This document shows positions 9,931 through 22,137 of a stretch of 64,000 nucleotides of DNA, piece by piece (the stretch's first letter is position 1; every line of letters starts with the position of its first letter). The notes beneath the pieces were generated by a model. The model did no database searches. It had not been told where the DNA came from and saw nothing but the letters and a program-made list of their open reading frames with translations. Made by a program: the position numbers and the translations under genes. Source of the stretch: Dipteris shenzhenensis (taxonomy: Eukaryota; Polypodiophyta; Polypodiopsida; Gleicheniales); NCBI GenBank assembly GCA_047967505.1, contig CM106541.1. One strand, written 5' to 3'.

Positions 9931-11722
9931 GCAAACCCTACCTGCTACATCCTGTTTGCCCATTGTTCTTTGCTTCATCTCGTAATTGCAACCTTACTCC
10001 CCCTGACAAAACCTCCTCAGCGCATGCCGCTCAACAAGCATCACAATTTCGAAATCCACCACAACTCATCACTATCCGACTACCAGCTACACAAAATGAT
10101 GATTTCGCAACAGCAACGGGATACCAAAGCCGCACAGCAAGCCACAATTCTAAAGACGCATATTCTATACAGACCCGATGGGCAAGCAAAACTTCCAAAA
10201 ACAGTCATGCATGCAAATAAGAATGAACTCATTATGTTAGTTAATTTAAAGAAAAAAAATATTGCAAACGAAACTTGCCAGCATTTAACAATTGCATGTG
10301 AATGTATGTCCAAAGGTTGCTTTAAATCGTTTCGTTGGAGGCCCTCAAAGCAAACCCAAACAAATTATAATGAGCAAAGTTTTTTCCTACAAGAGGCTTA
10401 CGTGTTGTATTTGCTCTTCTATAAGAGCTTGGTAGATTATTGCACTTTGCATATTAGATTATTAGACTTTGCATTTAATGTTTCATTGAATCTCTCAATA
10501 TCAAATTCATGATTGTGGTGAGGGTATGCTCTAATAAAAAGAATTTTAATGAAATAGATATTATCGCTCCTGAAACAAAAAGAGATAACATCCTTGCAAC
10601 TAATATCTCTCCTTTAATTGTCCATGTTGTTAGCCCTTCTCTTTTGGGTGGAGTTGCATCTCTCTTAAATTGCTCCCCACCTCCTATTGCGAAAACTTGT
10701 GTGAGTGCGAAGGCATTCCCAAAGACAAAGTTGTTTGATGTGGAAACCTTTGATGAGAAGAAGCCTCAAGTAGTTGAGATAAAAGAAGAGTATCCTCGAC
10801 AATGTTAATGTTCATACTTTGCATGAGGTACATGATTGGTGTGGCCCAGAAATAGAGGAGCCTATCATGAAAGTGTTGCAAGTTTCTAACATCGATCTTA
10901 CACTTGTATATTTGATGGGAAAGTGCTTAACAAATATGGCAAAGACAAGAAGCAATACCATGAATTGAATAATGGCATGTAGCAAATGTTGATAAAGCTA
11001 TTGATTTGCAAGTGTAATTGATGGAAGCATCAAGGTAGTGCCGATTGACGATTCATCCTTCTTGGTTGATTTTTTTATCAGAGATTTGTGCACATGAGGC
11101 ATCATATCCCCACCTGTAATTGCCCCTTTTCTCGCATTTCTAGCTAGTTTTAAGAATAAAATTCTCCAATATAGCATTTCTAGCTAGTTCTAAGAATAAA
11201 ATACTCTAATATAGCAGCTGTGTAGACAATACCTGTTGTTCCCACCTTTCCATCAGATAGGACAAGATATTTATGAAGTCAATTGATAAAGAACTGATTT
11301 GATCTTACTATTAGTGCCCATTTTGGTAGTGCTTGTGAATGCAACCTTTCATGATTTCATGGTTGAGAAATCAATGAGGTTCCATACTCCTTGGAAGGGA
11401 AAATATTGGTACGCCCTAGAAGAGCCAAGTTGATATAGTGCAAATTCTACATCATGCATCAAATTTGTTTACCTCCCTCATGCGATTGCTAGGCTTGCAC
11501 ATATCCACCCAAACTGTTTACAACTTGCCAAGGGATTTGATATCTTTCATGAGGATCATCCCCACAATAAGGCCCAAGAAAGGGATTCATCGCATTTGTG
11601 TTCTTTTCTTGCATACCTTCCAACATGTGTGAGTCTCTTAAATTGGGGGTTCAGAGCTACAGATTTGGGGCAGCTTGGCGCTTTTCAAGACCTACCATGG
11701 CCTGCCTGCACCTCAGAGTGTG

Positions 11723-11725
<3 letters not shown>
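9931..11725. other. Unassigned; open frames of unknown origin
   Basis: The frames at 9970-10512 and 10509-10808 (with TFDEKKPQVVEIKEEYPRQC near the end) are open but match no family I recognise. A 40-bp tandem duplication is at 11134-11213 (unit starts GCATTTCTAGCTAG). Composition is AT-rich. I do not call a gene. Confidence 0.5.
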
Positions 11726-11777
<52 letters not shown>

Positions 11778-11782
11778 GGAGG

Positions 11783-11826
<44 letters not shown>

Positions 11827-11828
11827 GG

Positions 11829-11865
<37 letters not shown>

Positions 11866-11900
11866 AGGGGGGGGGGGAGAGAGAGAGAGAGAGAAAGAGA
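11726..11900. repeat. (GA)n / polypurine microsatellite
   Basis: About 175 bases are purines on the plus strand except for a C at 11821. The tract is mostly GA dinucleotides broken by GGA and G runs. Reading frames through it give Glu/Arg or Ser/Leu repeats and are not genes. It lies about 100 bp left of CACTA B. Confidence 0.95.
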
Positions 11901-11993
11901 TCCCCTGGGGATCTGAGTACATAATGCAACCCAAGCCCAGCAGTCATTGTAACTGTGTCCCCACAGACCAAGGGCCTATGCACTAAAAAAGAA

Positions 11994-11996
11994 ACC
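11994..11996. repeat. Target-site duplication, left copy (ACC)
   Basis: ACC immediately precedes the left terminus of element B, and ACC (22516-22518) immediately follows the right terminus. A 3-bp duplication is the hallmark of CACTA insertion. Confidence 0.75.
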
Positions 11997-12015
11997 CACA
12001 ACAAGACAAAGCACC
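11997..12015 (+). repeat. Terminal inverted repeat, element B left
   Basis: CACAACAAGACAAAGCACC is the inverted partner of 22497-22515 and near-identical to the element A terminus at 5145-5163. Confidence 0.88.
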
Positions 12016-12049
12016 CATAGATGCGCACACAAACACATTTATTGAACTA

Positions 12050-12260
12050 AATAAAAAACTTACGGGCGCATCTATTTGCGCGTCTATTTTCGCGTCTGGA
12101 GACCCGTGTCTAACAGCGCGTCTATATAGGACACACATGCGCGTATAGACGCGCATGTAAACGCTTAAATAGACGCTCTTATAAACGCATTTGTAGATGC
12201 AAAAATAGACGCTTGTCGACAGACAGACACATATATAGACGCGTTTATAGACGCACTTTA
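12050..12260. repeat. Subterminal repeat array, element B left
   Basis: Repeats of GCGTCTAT, GCATCTAT, TAGACGCG and TAGACGCT occur at close spacing, for example GCGCGTCTATTTTCGCGTCT and AGACGCGCATGTAAACGC. This is the same motif as at 4836-5140, 1651-1850 and 22138-22500, here relatively GC-rich with several CG steps preserved. Confidence 0.88.
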
Positions 12261-12573
12261 TAATATTTTTTTTTTAATTTATAGAATGTTGTGTATGTTG
12301 TGTATGCTATACAGTTACAAGAATCCCATTTCCACATTGTGTAATTCAATTCTTACAGCCAACCACATTTTAATTACAATTCCAAATAAAACATTACAAC
12401 TCCAAAACGCAATAAAATTGAAAGCTCAAAAAGTGCTTATATGTACATATAGCACGAAGCTAAGCCACGTCATGTGGCTTCAAAGAAAAATAAGAGGAGT
12501 GTATATACAAGAAGCACAAAGCCAAGCTAGTGGCTTTAAGTATAAAAAAGAGTAGCTAGCACTACTTCTATGA

Positions 12574-12905
12574 CTAATTCTCGCTGCCTTCCACGCTCCC
12601 TTCTGCGCTCCCTTCTGTGCTCCCTTCTGCGCCTCCTTCCTCATCTTCCTCGTCGCCTTGTGCACGGGCCTGTAAACAAGGGACAACATATATCAATGTA
12701 TGAAAAATCAAATCTTTACTTATAATATTGGCATTATTTAATTACTTTCAAATACCTCGGGGACCGCTCCAGTAGCTCGGATATACTGCTCCTCAGTAAT
12801 CAACCCGTCATCATAGAAGTGCCTCCATGTATCTCCTCTGCGATGGTGGCGGTGGTAGGCTGTCTCCACAGGAGTAGGGTATCTACCCATGATCTCAAGC
12901 TACAA
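12574..12905 (-). pseudogene. Second CACTA gene, 3' remnant (element B)
   Basis: The last two exons are recognisable on the minus strand. The exon at about 12900-12756 reads MGRYPTPVETAYHRHHRRGD and WRHFYDDGLITEEQYIRATG and ends at a GT donor. The final exon (12669-12574) is an acidic Glu/Gly/Ser tail. Both match element A at 4086-4410. At about 12908 the homology ends inside the acceptor region of the first of these exons, and the transposase ATG follows on the other strand at 12921. Everything between the two genes in element A has been deleted. The function of the protein is unproven. Confidence 0.65.
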
Positions 12906-13006
12906 GACGACACCTGTAGGATGTCTTCATCTTCAACAAGTAGCTCCAGTGAGGATGAATCCCTCAGTATCCACCATCGGGAAATGTGGTTGGAGCAAAA
13001 AATCAA

Positions 13007-13011
13007 ATGTA
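13007..13011. repeat. Copia target-site duplication, left copy (ATGTA)
   Basis: ATGTA at 13007-13011 is repeated at 18093-18097. The uninterrupted site AAATGTATGTGTG is seen on the minus strand of element A near 1500, which confirms the insertion point. Confidence 0.93.
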
Positions 13012-13030
13012 TGTAGGCCACTCTATGGGC
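13012..13030 (+). repeat. 5' LTR remnant, 19 bp
   Basis: TGTAGGCCACTCTATGGGC is identical to the first 19 bases of the 3' LTR at 17828-17846. After this the two sequences are unrelated. No TGGTATCAGAGC-like primer-binding site is visible downstream. Confidence 0.85.
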
Positions 13031-13435
13031 AACTGATTTTGGTGGCATTTGGAGTGATATTCAGTCACCATTTGCTGATTTCCAGTCACTTTTGACTGCT
13101 ACATACAGGCTGTGTGCTTGTCATTGACTTCTCTCAGCTTCTAGGCTGATATTTGGTCATTCTTTGGTGGACATTTGTTGTCTTTCTTTCACAAGTTCAT
13201 CTGGTAAGCTTCTGTTCTTTCTGTTGCATAGTTGGCAATGCCCTTGTGCCTCTGGACTTGGCTTTTCAGGTACCATTTGACAGTGGACAGCAGTACACTT
13301 TGGCAGTGATCTTGCTCAGTTGAGGTTATGCTTTGAAAAGCCTTGAGGCTTACGCATTCAGTCACTGATACTTGCAGTTGAGAGCTTGAGGCTCTTGCTC
13401 TTTGTTTTTGTCATTCTTGTGCATTTGACTGCATA

Positions 13436-16400
13436 ATGGCTGGTGGCAAAGATGATTTCTTTGGGGTCTTCGGTGCTGATGATAAACTTGATGGGGTTAA
13501 CTACCCTATGTGATCATTTATGATGAGGCATGTCTTGGTGGCCAAAAATTTGTGGAATATTGTGAATGGCAATGAGCCTAGGCCTGTCAGGCAGGCTACA
13601 TCTTCCACTAGTGATGTCACATCTAGTGGTTCTTCCCGTGATGCCTTTGTACCTCCTACTCAGGAGATGATTCAGTGTGATGGCCGTGATGCTAAGGCAC
13701 AGGCATTGATTGCTCTTTCTGTTAAGAAGAGTCTTATACCTCATATCAGATCATGCACTACTGCTAAGGACTCTTGGGATAAGCTTGCTTCCTTGTATCA
13801 GGTACGCAATGAGGCCCGTGTTGCCTATCTTCGCAAGCAGCTGAAGGATACTCGTCTAAATGAGGGTGATAACATGGATGCATATCTTACAGCTATCCAA
13901 GATTTAAAGGAGCAATTGGCTAATATTGATGAGGACATCCCTGACTCACAACTTGTATCAGGCACATTGGATGGGTTGCCTGACTCTTACCAAGGTTTTG
14001 CCACTACCTTGAGGTTGGTTGCCATGGGCAATGCCAACTATTATTCCTTTGATCAATTGGTTGCACTTTTACAGCAGGAGGAACAGAGCCGTGTAAATCG
14101 GAATGCCAGTATGCACTCAGATCAGGCCTTTGTAGCCAATGATCGGAATAAGGGAAGATTTCAAAAATCTGTCCCTAAAAATATAGCAAATAATCAGCCT
14201 TCTACTTCATCCTCTCAGGGTAATCAGAAGAAGAAAAAGAGGTGCAATTATTGCAGGAAACCGGGCCATGAAATTGTTGAATGTAGGAAGAGGATTGCTT
14301 CTGAAAAGAAGAAGAAAGAAGCTGGACTTTCAGTCACATCTACCTCTGGCATTGATGCAAATACACATGGGCATGCTAATGAGCAAGCTAATTATGCCAG
14401 GGATCAGAATTGGGGCTTCATTGTTCAATGCCATTACAATCCTCCAGTGCATGATACAGATTCACATGCTTGTATGGCAGTTTCAGCCTCTACATGGTTC
14501 TTTGACAGTGGTGCTTCTAAGCACATCACCTCCTGTAAAACTTTGTTTACTCCTCTTGCTGATGCCCCAAAGGGGGGTTCCGTGACATGTGCCAACAATG
14601 CATCATATATGGTTAAGGGTATTGGGCAGGTGGCTGTTACATCAGTTACAGTGCCGTATTGTCACTCTGGAGAATGTCTTGTACGTACCAAGCATACGGA
14701 AAAATCTGATTTCTATTTCAGCCATAGCTACATGTGGATTTTGGATTTTCTTTGATGGGCATAGGTGTGCAGTCTATGACTTAAGTCATGCCGATGCTAT
14801 TGTATTGACTGGTACTCTTCAGGGGGGCTTGTACAGCTTGGATGCATATGACAAATGCAGTGACAGTTCAGCTCATGATGCTCATACAGTTGATGCAGAT
14901 GTTTTGCCTGATACTTATTTGTGGCATGAGAGGTTTGGGCATCTTAACTTTAATTCTATGGTAAAGTTACGAAAATGGTTGAAGATATGCCACAGCTCCA
15001 GATTCCTCATAAGCATGTCTGTGAAGCTTGCTTGCTTGGCAAGATGCACCGCTTTGTCATACCTAAGGATGGTAGAGTTGGCGCATCACGCAACCTATTC
15101 TTGATTCACAGTGATGTGTGTGGTCCTATGCGGGCTGCTTCCATTGGAGGTTTCTATTATTTTGTGACATTCATTGATGACTTTACCAGGTATACTTGGA
15201 TCTTTGCATTGAAGTCTAAGTCAGAGGTGCTTACCTGCTTCAAGCATTTCATTGCCTTGGCTGAAAATGATTCAGGCTTGAAGATTGCACACTTGAGATC
15301 AGACAGAGGTGGTGAATATATGTCAGAGGAATTTAATGCTTACATGAAATCCCATGGTATTCATCATGAGTGTACAGTGCCTTACACTCCTCAGCAGAAT
15401 GGAGTTGCTGAGAGAAAGAATAGGATAGTTATGGAAATGGCCAGTTGTATGCTTAAGGGCAAGAATTTGCCCAATATGTTTTGGCTGGATGCAGTCACAT
15501 GTGCCAATTATGTGCTCAACAGGAGCCCCACCAAAGCATTGAAAACATTCACACCCTATGAGGCTTGGAAAGGACACAAGCCAACCATTTCTCACATGCG
15601 TACTTTTGGGTGTTTGGCCTATGCACATGTGCCTTCACAGAGGCGGACAAAGCTGGATGATAAGGCTATAAAATGTATATTTTTGGGATACAGTGCAGAA
15701 AGTAAGGGTTATAGACTTTATGAGCCTTCCACCAGGCGGGTAATTGTCAGTAGAGATGTCATCTTTGATGAGACATCTTCCATGCCCTTGCAGGACTACA
15801 AAGTGCAGTCTACACTTGGTGTCTCATATATTTTTGATAGTCTTGTGCCATTTCTTGGATCTGATGACTCAGATGATGCACCACAGGGTTATGCTCCTCC
15901 ACCTAATGCTCATTTATAGCCTACTACACCGTCCGGACAGCCACATGTTTTGACACAGATGCCATGTGCTTCTGTGGACATTGTGGAAGAGGCAGTAGAG
16001 CAAGAATTGGCTGATATTAGATAGCCTAAAAGAGCTCCTCGTTGGCTCTTTGAAACTCTGAAGGACAACAAACTTGATGCTCCTTTGCAGGCACGTACGA
16101 GAGCTACAGCCAAAAGAGATTTGGCAAACTCGATTGCTCATGCATTGATTGCTATCGCATTTGATGAGGAGCCTGTTTGTCACAAAGATGCTTTCTCAAA
16201 TGAATTGTGGATGAAAGCCATGCAGGATGAATTGGACTCATTCATGCAAACAAAACATGGAAGTTATGCGACTTGCCTGTAGGCAAACATGCAGTAGGGA
16301 CTAAGTGGGTATACAAGGTAAAAAGAAAAGCTGATGGTTCAGTTGACAGGTACAAAGCCCGTCTTGTGGCCAAAGGCTATGCTCAGAGAGAGGGCATTGA

Positions 16401-17700
16401 TTATGAAGAGACCTTTGCTCCTACTTCACGCATCACCACCATTAGATGTGTTATTGCCCTAGCTGCCCATAATAATGGGGAGGTGCATCAGTTGGATATA
16501 AAGACAGCATTTCTCAATGGTCTTTTGGCAGAGGAAGTCTATGTTGCTCAACCTCTAGGCTTTGAGGTTGAAGGGTCTGAACGCAAGGTGTGCCAGCTTA
16601 AGAAAGCCTTATATGGATTGAAGCAGGCACCCAAGGCTTGGTATGATAGGATACACACTCATTTGCTCAGCCTTGGCTTTCAGAATAGTCCTACAGAAGT
16701 TACTTTATATATCTGCAAGAGGGGGGAAGATTTGCTGATTTTGATCCTCTATGTGGATGATATGATTCTCACTGGGCCACATCCTGAGAAAATTGCAGAT
16801 TTCAAGCAGAAATTACAGCAGTCTTTTTCAATGACTGATCTTGGCCAGTTGCACTACTATTTGGGCATTCAATTTGCTCGATCTGAGGGGGAAATTGTGA
16901 TGTCACAATCGAAGTACATTGGGCAGCTTCTACATAGATTTCAGATGGAAGATTGTAAACCTGTCTCCACCCCATTAGAGACTGGTTTTCATTTCTCTGC
17001 TAAAAATGGCAGTGGTCCATGTGATGCTACCTCCTATCAGCAGGCACTTGGTTGTTTGCTTTATCTATGTCATACTCGGTCAGACTTGCAGTATGTGGTT
17101 TCTTAGTTGAGTAGATACATGCACAGTCCCACTCATCACCATTGGCATGCAGTGAAACGTGTCTTCAGGTACATCAAAGGCACGCAATACTTGGGCCTTC
17201 TCTACAGGGCTGATACTTCACTTATCATGCATGGGTTCACTGATAGTGATTGGGCTGGTTGCCGAGATACACGCGGATCCCACAGTGGCAATTGTTTTAT
17301 GCTTGGTTCTTCATGCATCTCATGGTTCAGCAAGAAGCAAGCTACAGTTGCCACATCTAGTTGTGAAGCTAAGTACAGAGCAGCTTTCACAGCTACAGTA
17401 GAGTGTGTTTGGCTACGGAAATTACTTGCAGATCTTCTGATTGGTCAGACAGCTCCTACCATCATCCATACTGACAGTCAGAGTGCTTTGGCTATAGCAC
17501 GAAATCTAGTGTTTCATGATCGCACAAAGCACATTGAGGTTCATTATCATTATGTCAGAGAGAGATGGTCAGATGGTGACATCAAGTTGTCTTATGTTCC
17601 CACTGAGGACAACTTGGCAGATCTATTCACTAAGGCTCTTCCGTGGCCTAAGTTTGAAGCTTTTCGACAAGCTTTACACTTGGTCCCTTTTGTTACGTGA
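13436..17700 (+). pseudogene. Copia Gag-Pol polyprotein, disabled
   Basis: The ATG at 13436 opens MAGGKDDFFGVFGADDK. Gag (UBN2 type) has a zinc knuckle CNYCRKPGHEIVEC near 14243. The protease shows FDSGASKHIT (about 14503). Pre-integrase is WHERFGHLN. Integrase is HSDVCGP...RSDRGGEY...NGVAERK, with D, D and E all present. Reverse transcriptase has LDIKTAFLNG and YVDD (about 16752). RNase H has TDSDWAG, SSCEAKYRAA and HTDSQSALA. Breaks: TGA at 13511, frameshifts near 14655, 14970 and 16265, and TAG at 15917, 16022 and 17104. Each stop can be derived from TGG or CAG by one transition. In life it made the particle, cDNA and integration machinery. Confidence 0.93.
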
Positions 17701-17811
17701 TCTGCCTTCTCTGTATAGTCATAGGTTGCTATATCCACATTGGATGAATTTGTGTAACCATGACCTAGTCTTTCAGGTATCTTGAGACGTTTCCAGGATA
17801 CTTCAGCCCAT

Positions 17812-17827
17812 ACCATTGAGGGGGGTT
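17812..17827 (+). promoter_or_regulatory. Polypurine tract of the nested copia
   Basis: ATTGAGGGGGGTT directly precedes the 3' LTR start TG at 17828, the expected place for plus-strand cDNA priming. Confidence 0.8.
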
Positions 17828-18092
17828 TGTAGGCCACTCTATGGGCTATCCACAGATGTCACTCATTCCTTGGTATGTGCCTTGTAGGCCTAGATATTAT
17901 CAGTTAGGACCTATGCTACACTTAGTACTAGTTCCAGTTGGGACACCTAGTACATGTATGACACCCAGTTAGGGTTTCATTATATTAGGTGTATCTTTTG
18001 TATTCTTTATAACTTTGGTAATACAACTTCAGCAGCACGCTTTGCTTCTTGCCTCCGTCTCCTGTTGCTTCTGTTGTTCACTCCACCCAACA
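17828..18092 (+). repeat. 3' LTR of the nested copia (265 bp)
   Basis: It begins TGTAGGCCACTC and ends CACCCAACA, followed by the ATGTA duplication. It contains AT-rich sequence (TTATATTAGG near 17982) that could be promoter or poly(A) region. A 265-bp LTR is at the short end for copia. Confidence 0.88.
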
Positions 18093-21000
18093 ATGTATGT
18101 GTGATCGATGTCGAGGAAACATGTATCATGCACGCAAGATTACACTCAATCACATCTCAAAGTATGGAGAATGGGATGCGACCATAAACAGGGTAAGGGT
18201 TTGTAAGTTAAGGTTGATTGAGATACCTATGGGTGTTCATATGTTTGAGTTATGATCCTGTTTTAATTTGATATAGGATGCAGTGCCACACCTGCATATG
18301 TTGCCCTATGCTTGCCATGAGGAGGCGAAGCGTCGGCAATATGAGGTGGGATCTTTAGGAGGGACCGTTACGGATGCATGGAGTGATGGTGATAGTAGCC
18401 CTCCACCATTACCTCATGAAGCCATGGAGGAGGAGGTGTTTGATGATATGGTGTGGGATTTATATGTCCATCAAGGGAGGGATGATAGCATGGAGCAGGA
18501 TGATATTTTTACTGCAGCACCGACTCCACTGTTTGAGGAGTGCACATTCTCTATTCTACGTGCCTCCCTTGAGTTACTAAACTTGCAAACCATCTATGGA
18601 TGGAGCAATGCAAGTTTTAATGCATTACTCAAGTAAGCTTTAAAGTCTATTTTGCAAACATGGTGAATTATGCTAGTGGGTCAATTACTCGAATGCTTTT
18701 CCTCATTTATGATCTTCACGTGTAGGCTATTGTGTAAAATGCTTCCAAGGGAGAATAAATTACCGACCTCAAGAGATATGGCAAGGCAACAAGTGACCTC
18801 TCTTGGAGGATTAGATTACAAGCGCATCCATGCATGTGTCAACGATTGCGTTTTGTTTCGTGGACTACACAAGGATGCAAGAGAGTGTCCTACTTGTGGA
18901 GAGGTAAGATATAGAGAAGATCTCAAAACTTTGGACGTGCCTCATAAGGTTTCATGACATTTTCCCATAATCCCTCACATCCAACATACGTTCAAGTGCA
19001 AATCTATTGCAGAGCTCATGTCATGGCATTCCTCCCATCGATCAACCGATGGCAAGTGGAGAACTCCCGCGGACTCTCCTGCGTGGAAGCATATTGAAGA
19101 CACATGGCCAAGTTTCAAGGAAGAACCTAGGAGCTTGAGACTTGGATTGGGTATGGACGGTGTGAACCCATTTGGTCTCAAAAGCATGTCTTACAGTGTA
19201 TGGCCAGTGATATTGGTGAATTATAATCTTCCACCCTCTATCGCTATTAAGAAAGGACATGTTATGCTATCCCTTCTAATTCCAGGGAAACATAAAGTCA
19301 AAAACCCTGATGTTTATTTGGAGCCTTTGATTGACGAGCTAGAGATACTTTGGAGAGGTGTCGAGGTGCATGATGTGAGCAGGCCTCCCTTGTCACAAGA
19401 CTTCAACTGCAAAGCAGTCTTGATGTGGACGATGCATGACTTCCCAGGCTATGGTGAGTGTTCAGGTAAGCATTACACTTCTAATTATGAATAGGCAAAG
19501 GATGTGGCATCCTAAACCCACCTTCAACTCTTAATGGTGTCTATTGTTCAGGTCTCCCTACATCGGGTTACCATGCATGTCCTGTTTGTGGTCCTTCGCT
19601 AGTTGCCTCATGGGCAGACGCATTGAATAAGGTCATCTATGAAAATCACCATCGATTTCTCCCACCTGATCATCCTAGATATGTTGCCCCTTGGAATGAA
19701 GTCCTCCCACAATCACTCACCGCGGGAGATTGGATGAGAATTTGGGATGGTTCGACGACTCCTCCACCACTTGGCATGAGCCGGTAAGGGTTTGTAACTA
19801 TTGTGTACTATATTGGTTGAAAATAAAGATTACCCGCTAACACTTTATTTTGTTTAGATACTCCATCTTTTATCATTTATTATATTGGTCCCACCTCAAG
19901 ATCAATCACCTGCTTGATCCCATGCATATCTTCAAGAATGTGGCATCTACCATTTGGGAGCATTTGAATGGGACACGAGATTCCGTAGGCATAAGGGATG
20001 ATCTACATACCACAGGGAGGATGCGTGAAGCTTGGCCACAAGAGAGACCGAATGTGCATGTTTTTTTACCTCATACACCATGGATGTTATCAAAGCTAGA
20101 GATGGCAATGGTGAAGCGCGCTATTACTACAATTCGTACTCCCACTGGATGCATGAGGTGTTTGAAGGGAGCCTTTACAAAGAGCAAGAAAAGAGGTGTA
20201 GAGCAATTATATGGCTTGAAATCTCATGATTGGCACAAGATGCTCCAAGTAAGTATTTTATGTGCATAATATCTTTTTCCTTTCAAATTTGTGCGTGAAT
20301 AATTATAAGCAACTAATCAACCACCTCCTCGTGGTTTCAGTTCATACTACCTACTAGCATTTCACATAGTGCATTGAAGGACGTGAAAGATTGTATTTAC
20401 AAGATGGGCGAGCTTGTGAGGTACTTTACATGATACAAAATATGATGCGTATCAATGCTCCATGCAAGTTTGAATGCATATTGCTAATATGCTGTACTTT
20501 TTCATTTCGAGGTATGTGAGCTCAAAGGAAATAGATCCCACCACGCTTGAGAATGCTCGAGTTATGTCAATGGAGGTAGTTTGTTTAGTGGAGAAGACAT
20601 TTCCACGTTCTATTCTCACAAGCCAACTACATCGTATAGTGCATTTGGTGGATGAAATTGCTATATGCGGTACTATACATGCATGATGGTTGTTCTTTCT
20701 CGAGCGCTTCATGAAGACCTTAAAGGGCTTTGTGAGACAAAATGCAAGACCCGAAGGTAGCATGGCCAAGGGTTGGTTGGTACAAGAGTCACTTGTATAT
20801 ATATCTAAGTTTCTTGTTGATGTGGATAGCTCTCTCCCATGACTATGGAGAGATGATGAAGACCTAAGGATGACCTCTATTGTGCCTCAAGGGAAAGGAC
20901 GCAACAAAGTAATAGACACGGAGTTACATAATAGTATCAACCTCTTTTGCATTCTTAATAGTGATGTGATGAAAAGATGGGTGACAAGATACGAGGATGC

Positions 21001-22137
21001 AAAGGCAAGAAGACAAGAAGAAAGGGCCCTCTTTCGTACACACCACGGATCTTGTGTGCCATACCCTCAATATCTAAGAGCACTTCTAAAGGATATTCAT
21101 GTGGATTGGCTACTTGATGAAATGGAGAAAGCAGAGAAAGTTGAGGGTATGCATATCACAATGGAAGAATGGGAGTATGCTAGGGGATGCATGAGCAAGG
21201 TCGGTATATAGAATGTTATGCATAAGTTAGGAGCTTTCAATAATTTAGATTGCTTATTTAATTGATTTTTTATTGGTGTAGTGCACTATGTTCAATGCTA
21301 TATGGTGTGAGGGCAAGCATTTTCGAACACAACGGATTGATGATAAGAGAAACACACAAGATTGCAGTGTCATTGCTAGCTTTGAGGGAGCCAATGGAGC
21401 CATGGATGATTATTGTGGCATAATCCAAGATATTATTATGCTTGACTTTCGACACTTCTTTGTGTATGTTTTGGATATAAAGTGGTTTAAGGACGTGGTG
21501 GAAAGAGGCCCTAATGCAACAATCAAATGCCAATACTCGCTTTTAAATATTTTATGCAAGAAAAATAACATGATTGTATTTGTGTTTGAATTAGGTTGTC
21601 TATCAACCAATGGTGGATAATACCCGATGGTGGCATGTCATACCTATTATGCCATGTTCCAAAGTGATGTATAGTACATTTACTAATATGGAGCGTATGG
21701 AGGATGATCATGGCCATGGACGTGATGATGACTGTGATACGAGAGAGGAGGATGAGCATGAGATAGGAGATACAGATATTGAGGCCATTACCCGTGAGGA
21801 CGAGCCTACCATTGGTGATGCTGATTTCGATGAGCACATGAGTAGCACAAGTAGTAGTGGGTTGAATGTATTTGTAGATCTAAACACTTGTTTGGATTTT
21901 GAAGTAGATAGTTTGGCAAGGGTTGATCTCATTGAGGATGAGATTGAACCGTAGCCCATCATTGATATTGGCAAAACTATTTTACATATTGTCTCATTCT
22001 CCTCACCTCACTTAATTCTTGTATATGTGGGCTTGCAAAAAAGCATTGATGTTTTTGTTAAAGTTATGTGCTTTGGCAATCATGGGCAATGTTTGGAAAG
22101 TAATGATGTACACCAAAATCTCACTTTCTGTATTCTC

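Larger units (their letters stand above)
13012..18092 (+). mobile_element. Nested Ty1/copia LTR retrotransposon
   Basis: The element is 5,081 bp, starts TG, ends CA and is flanked by ATGTA. The domain order gag-protease-integrase-reverse transcriptase-RNase H defines copia. The 3' LTR (17828-18092) is whole. The 5' LTR is reduced to its first 19 bases (13012-13030), after which leader-like sequence follows, so most of the LTR and the primer-binding site are lost. It inserted into exon 1 of the CACTA B transposase in the same orientation and is therefore younger than B at this site. Several stops and frameshifts disable it. Confidence 0.93.
12921..21957 (+). pseudogene. TNP2-like CACTA transposase (element B), interrupted by copia
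   Basis: ATG at 12921. Exon 1 (transposase-associated domain, MWLEQKIKCM) is split at 13011 by copia and resumes at 18098 (CDRCRGN, HISKYGEW), with a GTAAGG donor near 18190. Later exons include about 18276-18634, 18723-19465 (ARECPTCGEVRYR, WHSSHRSTDGKWR), 19552-19785 (GYHACPVCG), 19858-20250 (INHLLDPMHIFKNV, LYGLKSHDWHKML), 20341-20420, 20515-21200 (QLHRIVHLVDEIAICG) and 21282-21957, an acidic C-terminus ending with a stop at 21952-21954. These are the TNP2-family landmarks of a nuclear cut-and-paste transposase. Damage: the copia insertion, a frameshift near 18950, and TGA stops near 20684 and 20840. Exon limits are approximate. Confidence 0.85.

Noticed and set aside
10509-10808. Possible host exon or element gag
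   Set aside because: The frame is open with fair composition, but no motif, splice-supported neighbour or repeat partner was found.
11598-12028. Open frames of Arg-Glu or Ser-Leu repeats
   Set aside because: They are translations of the GA microsatellite on both strands.
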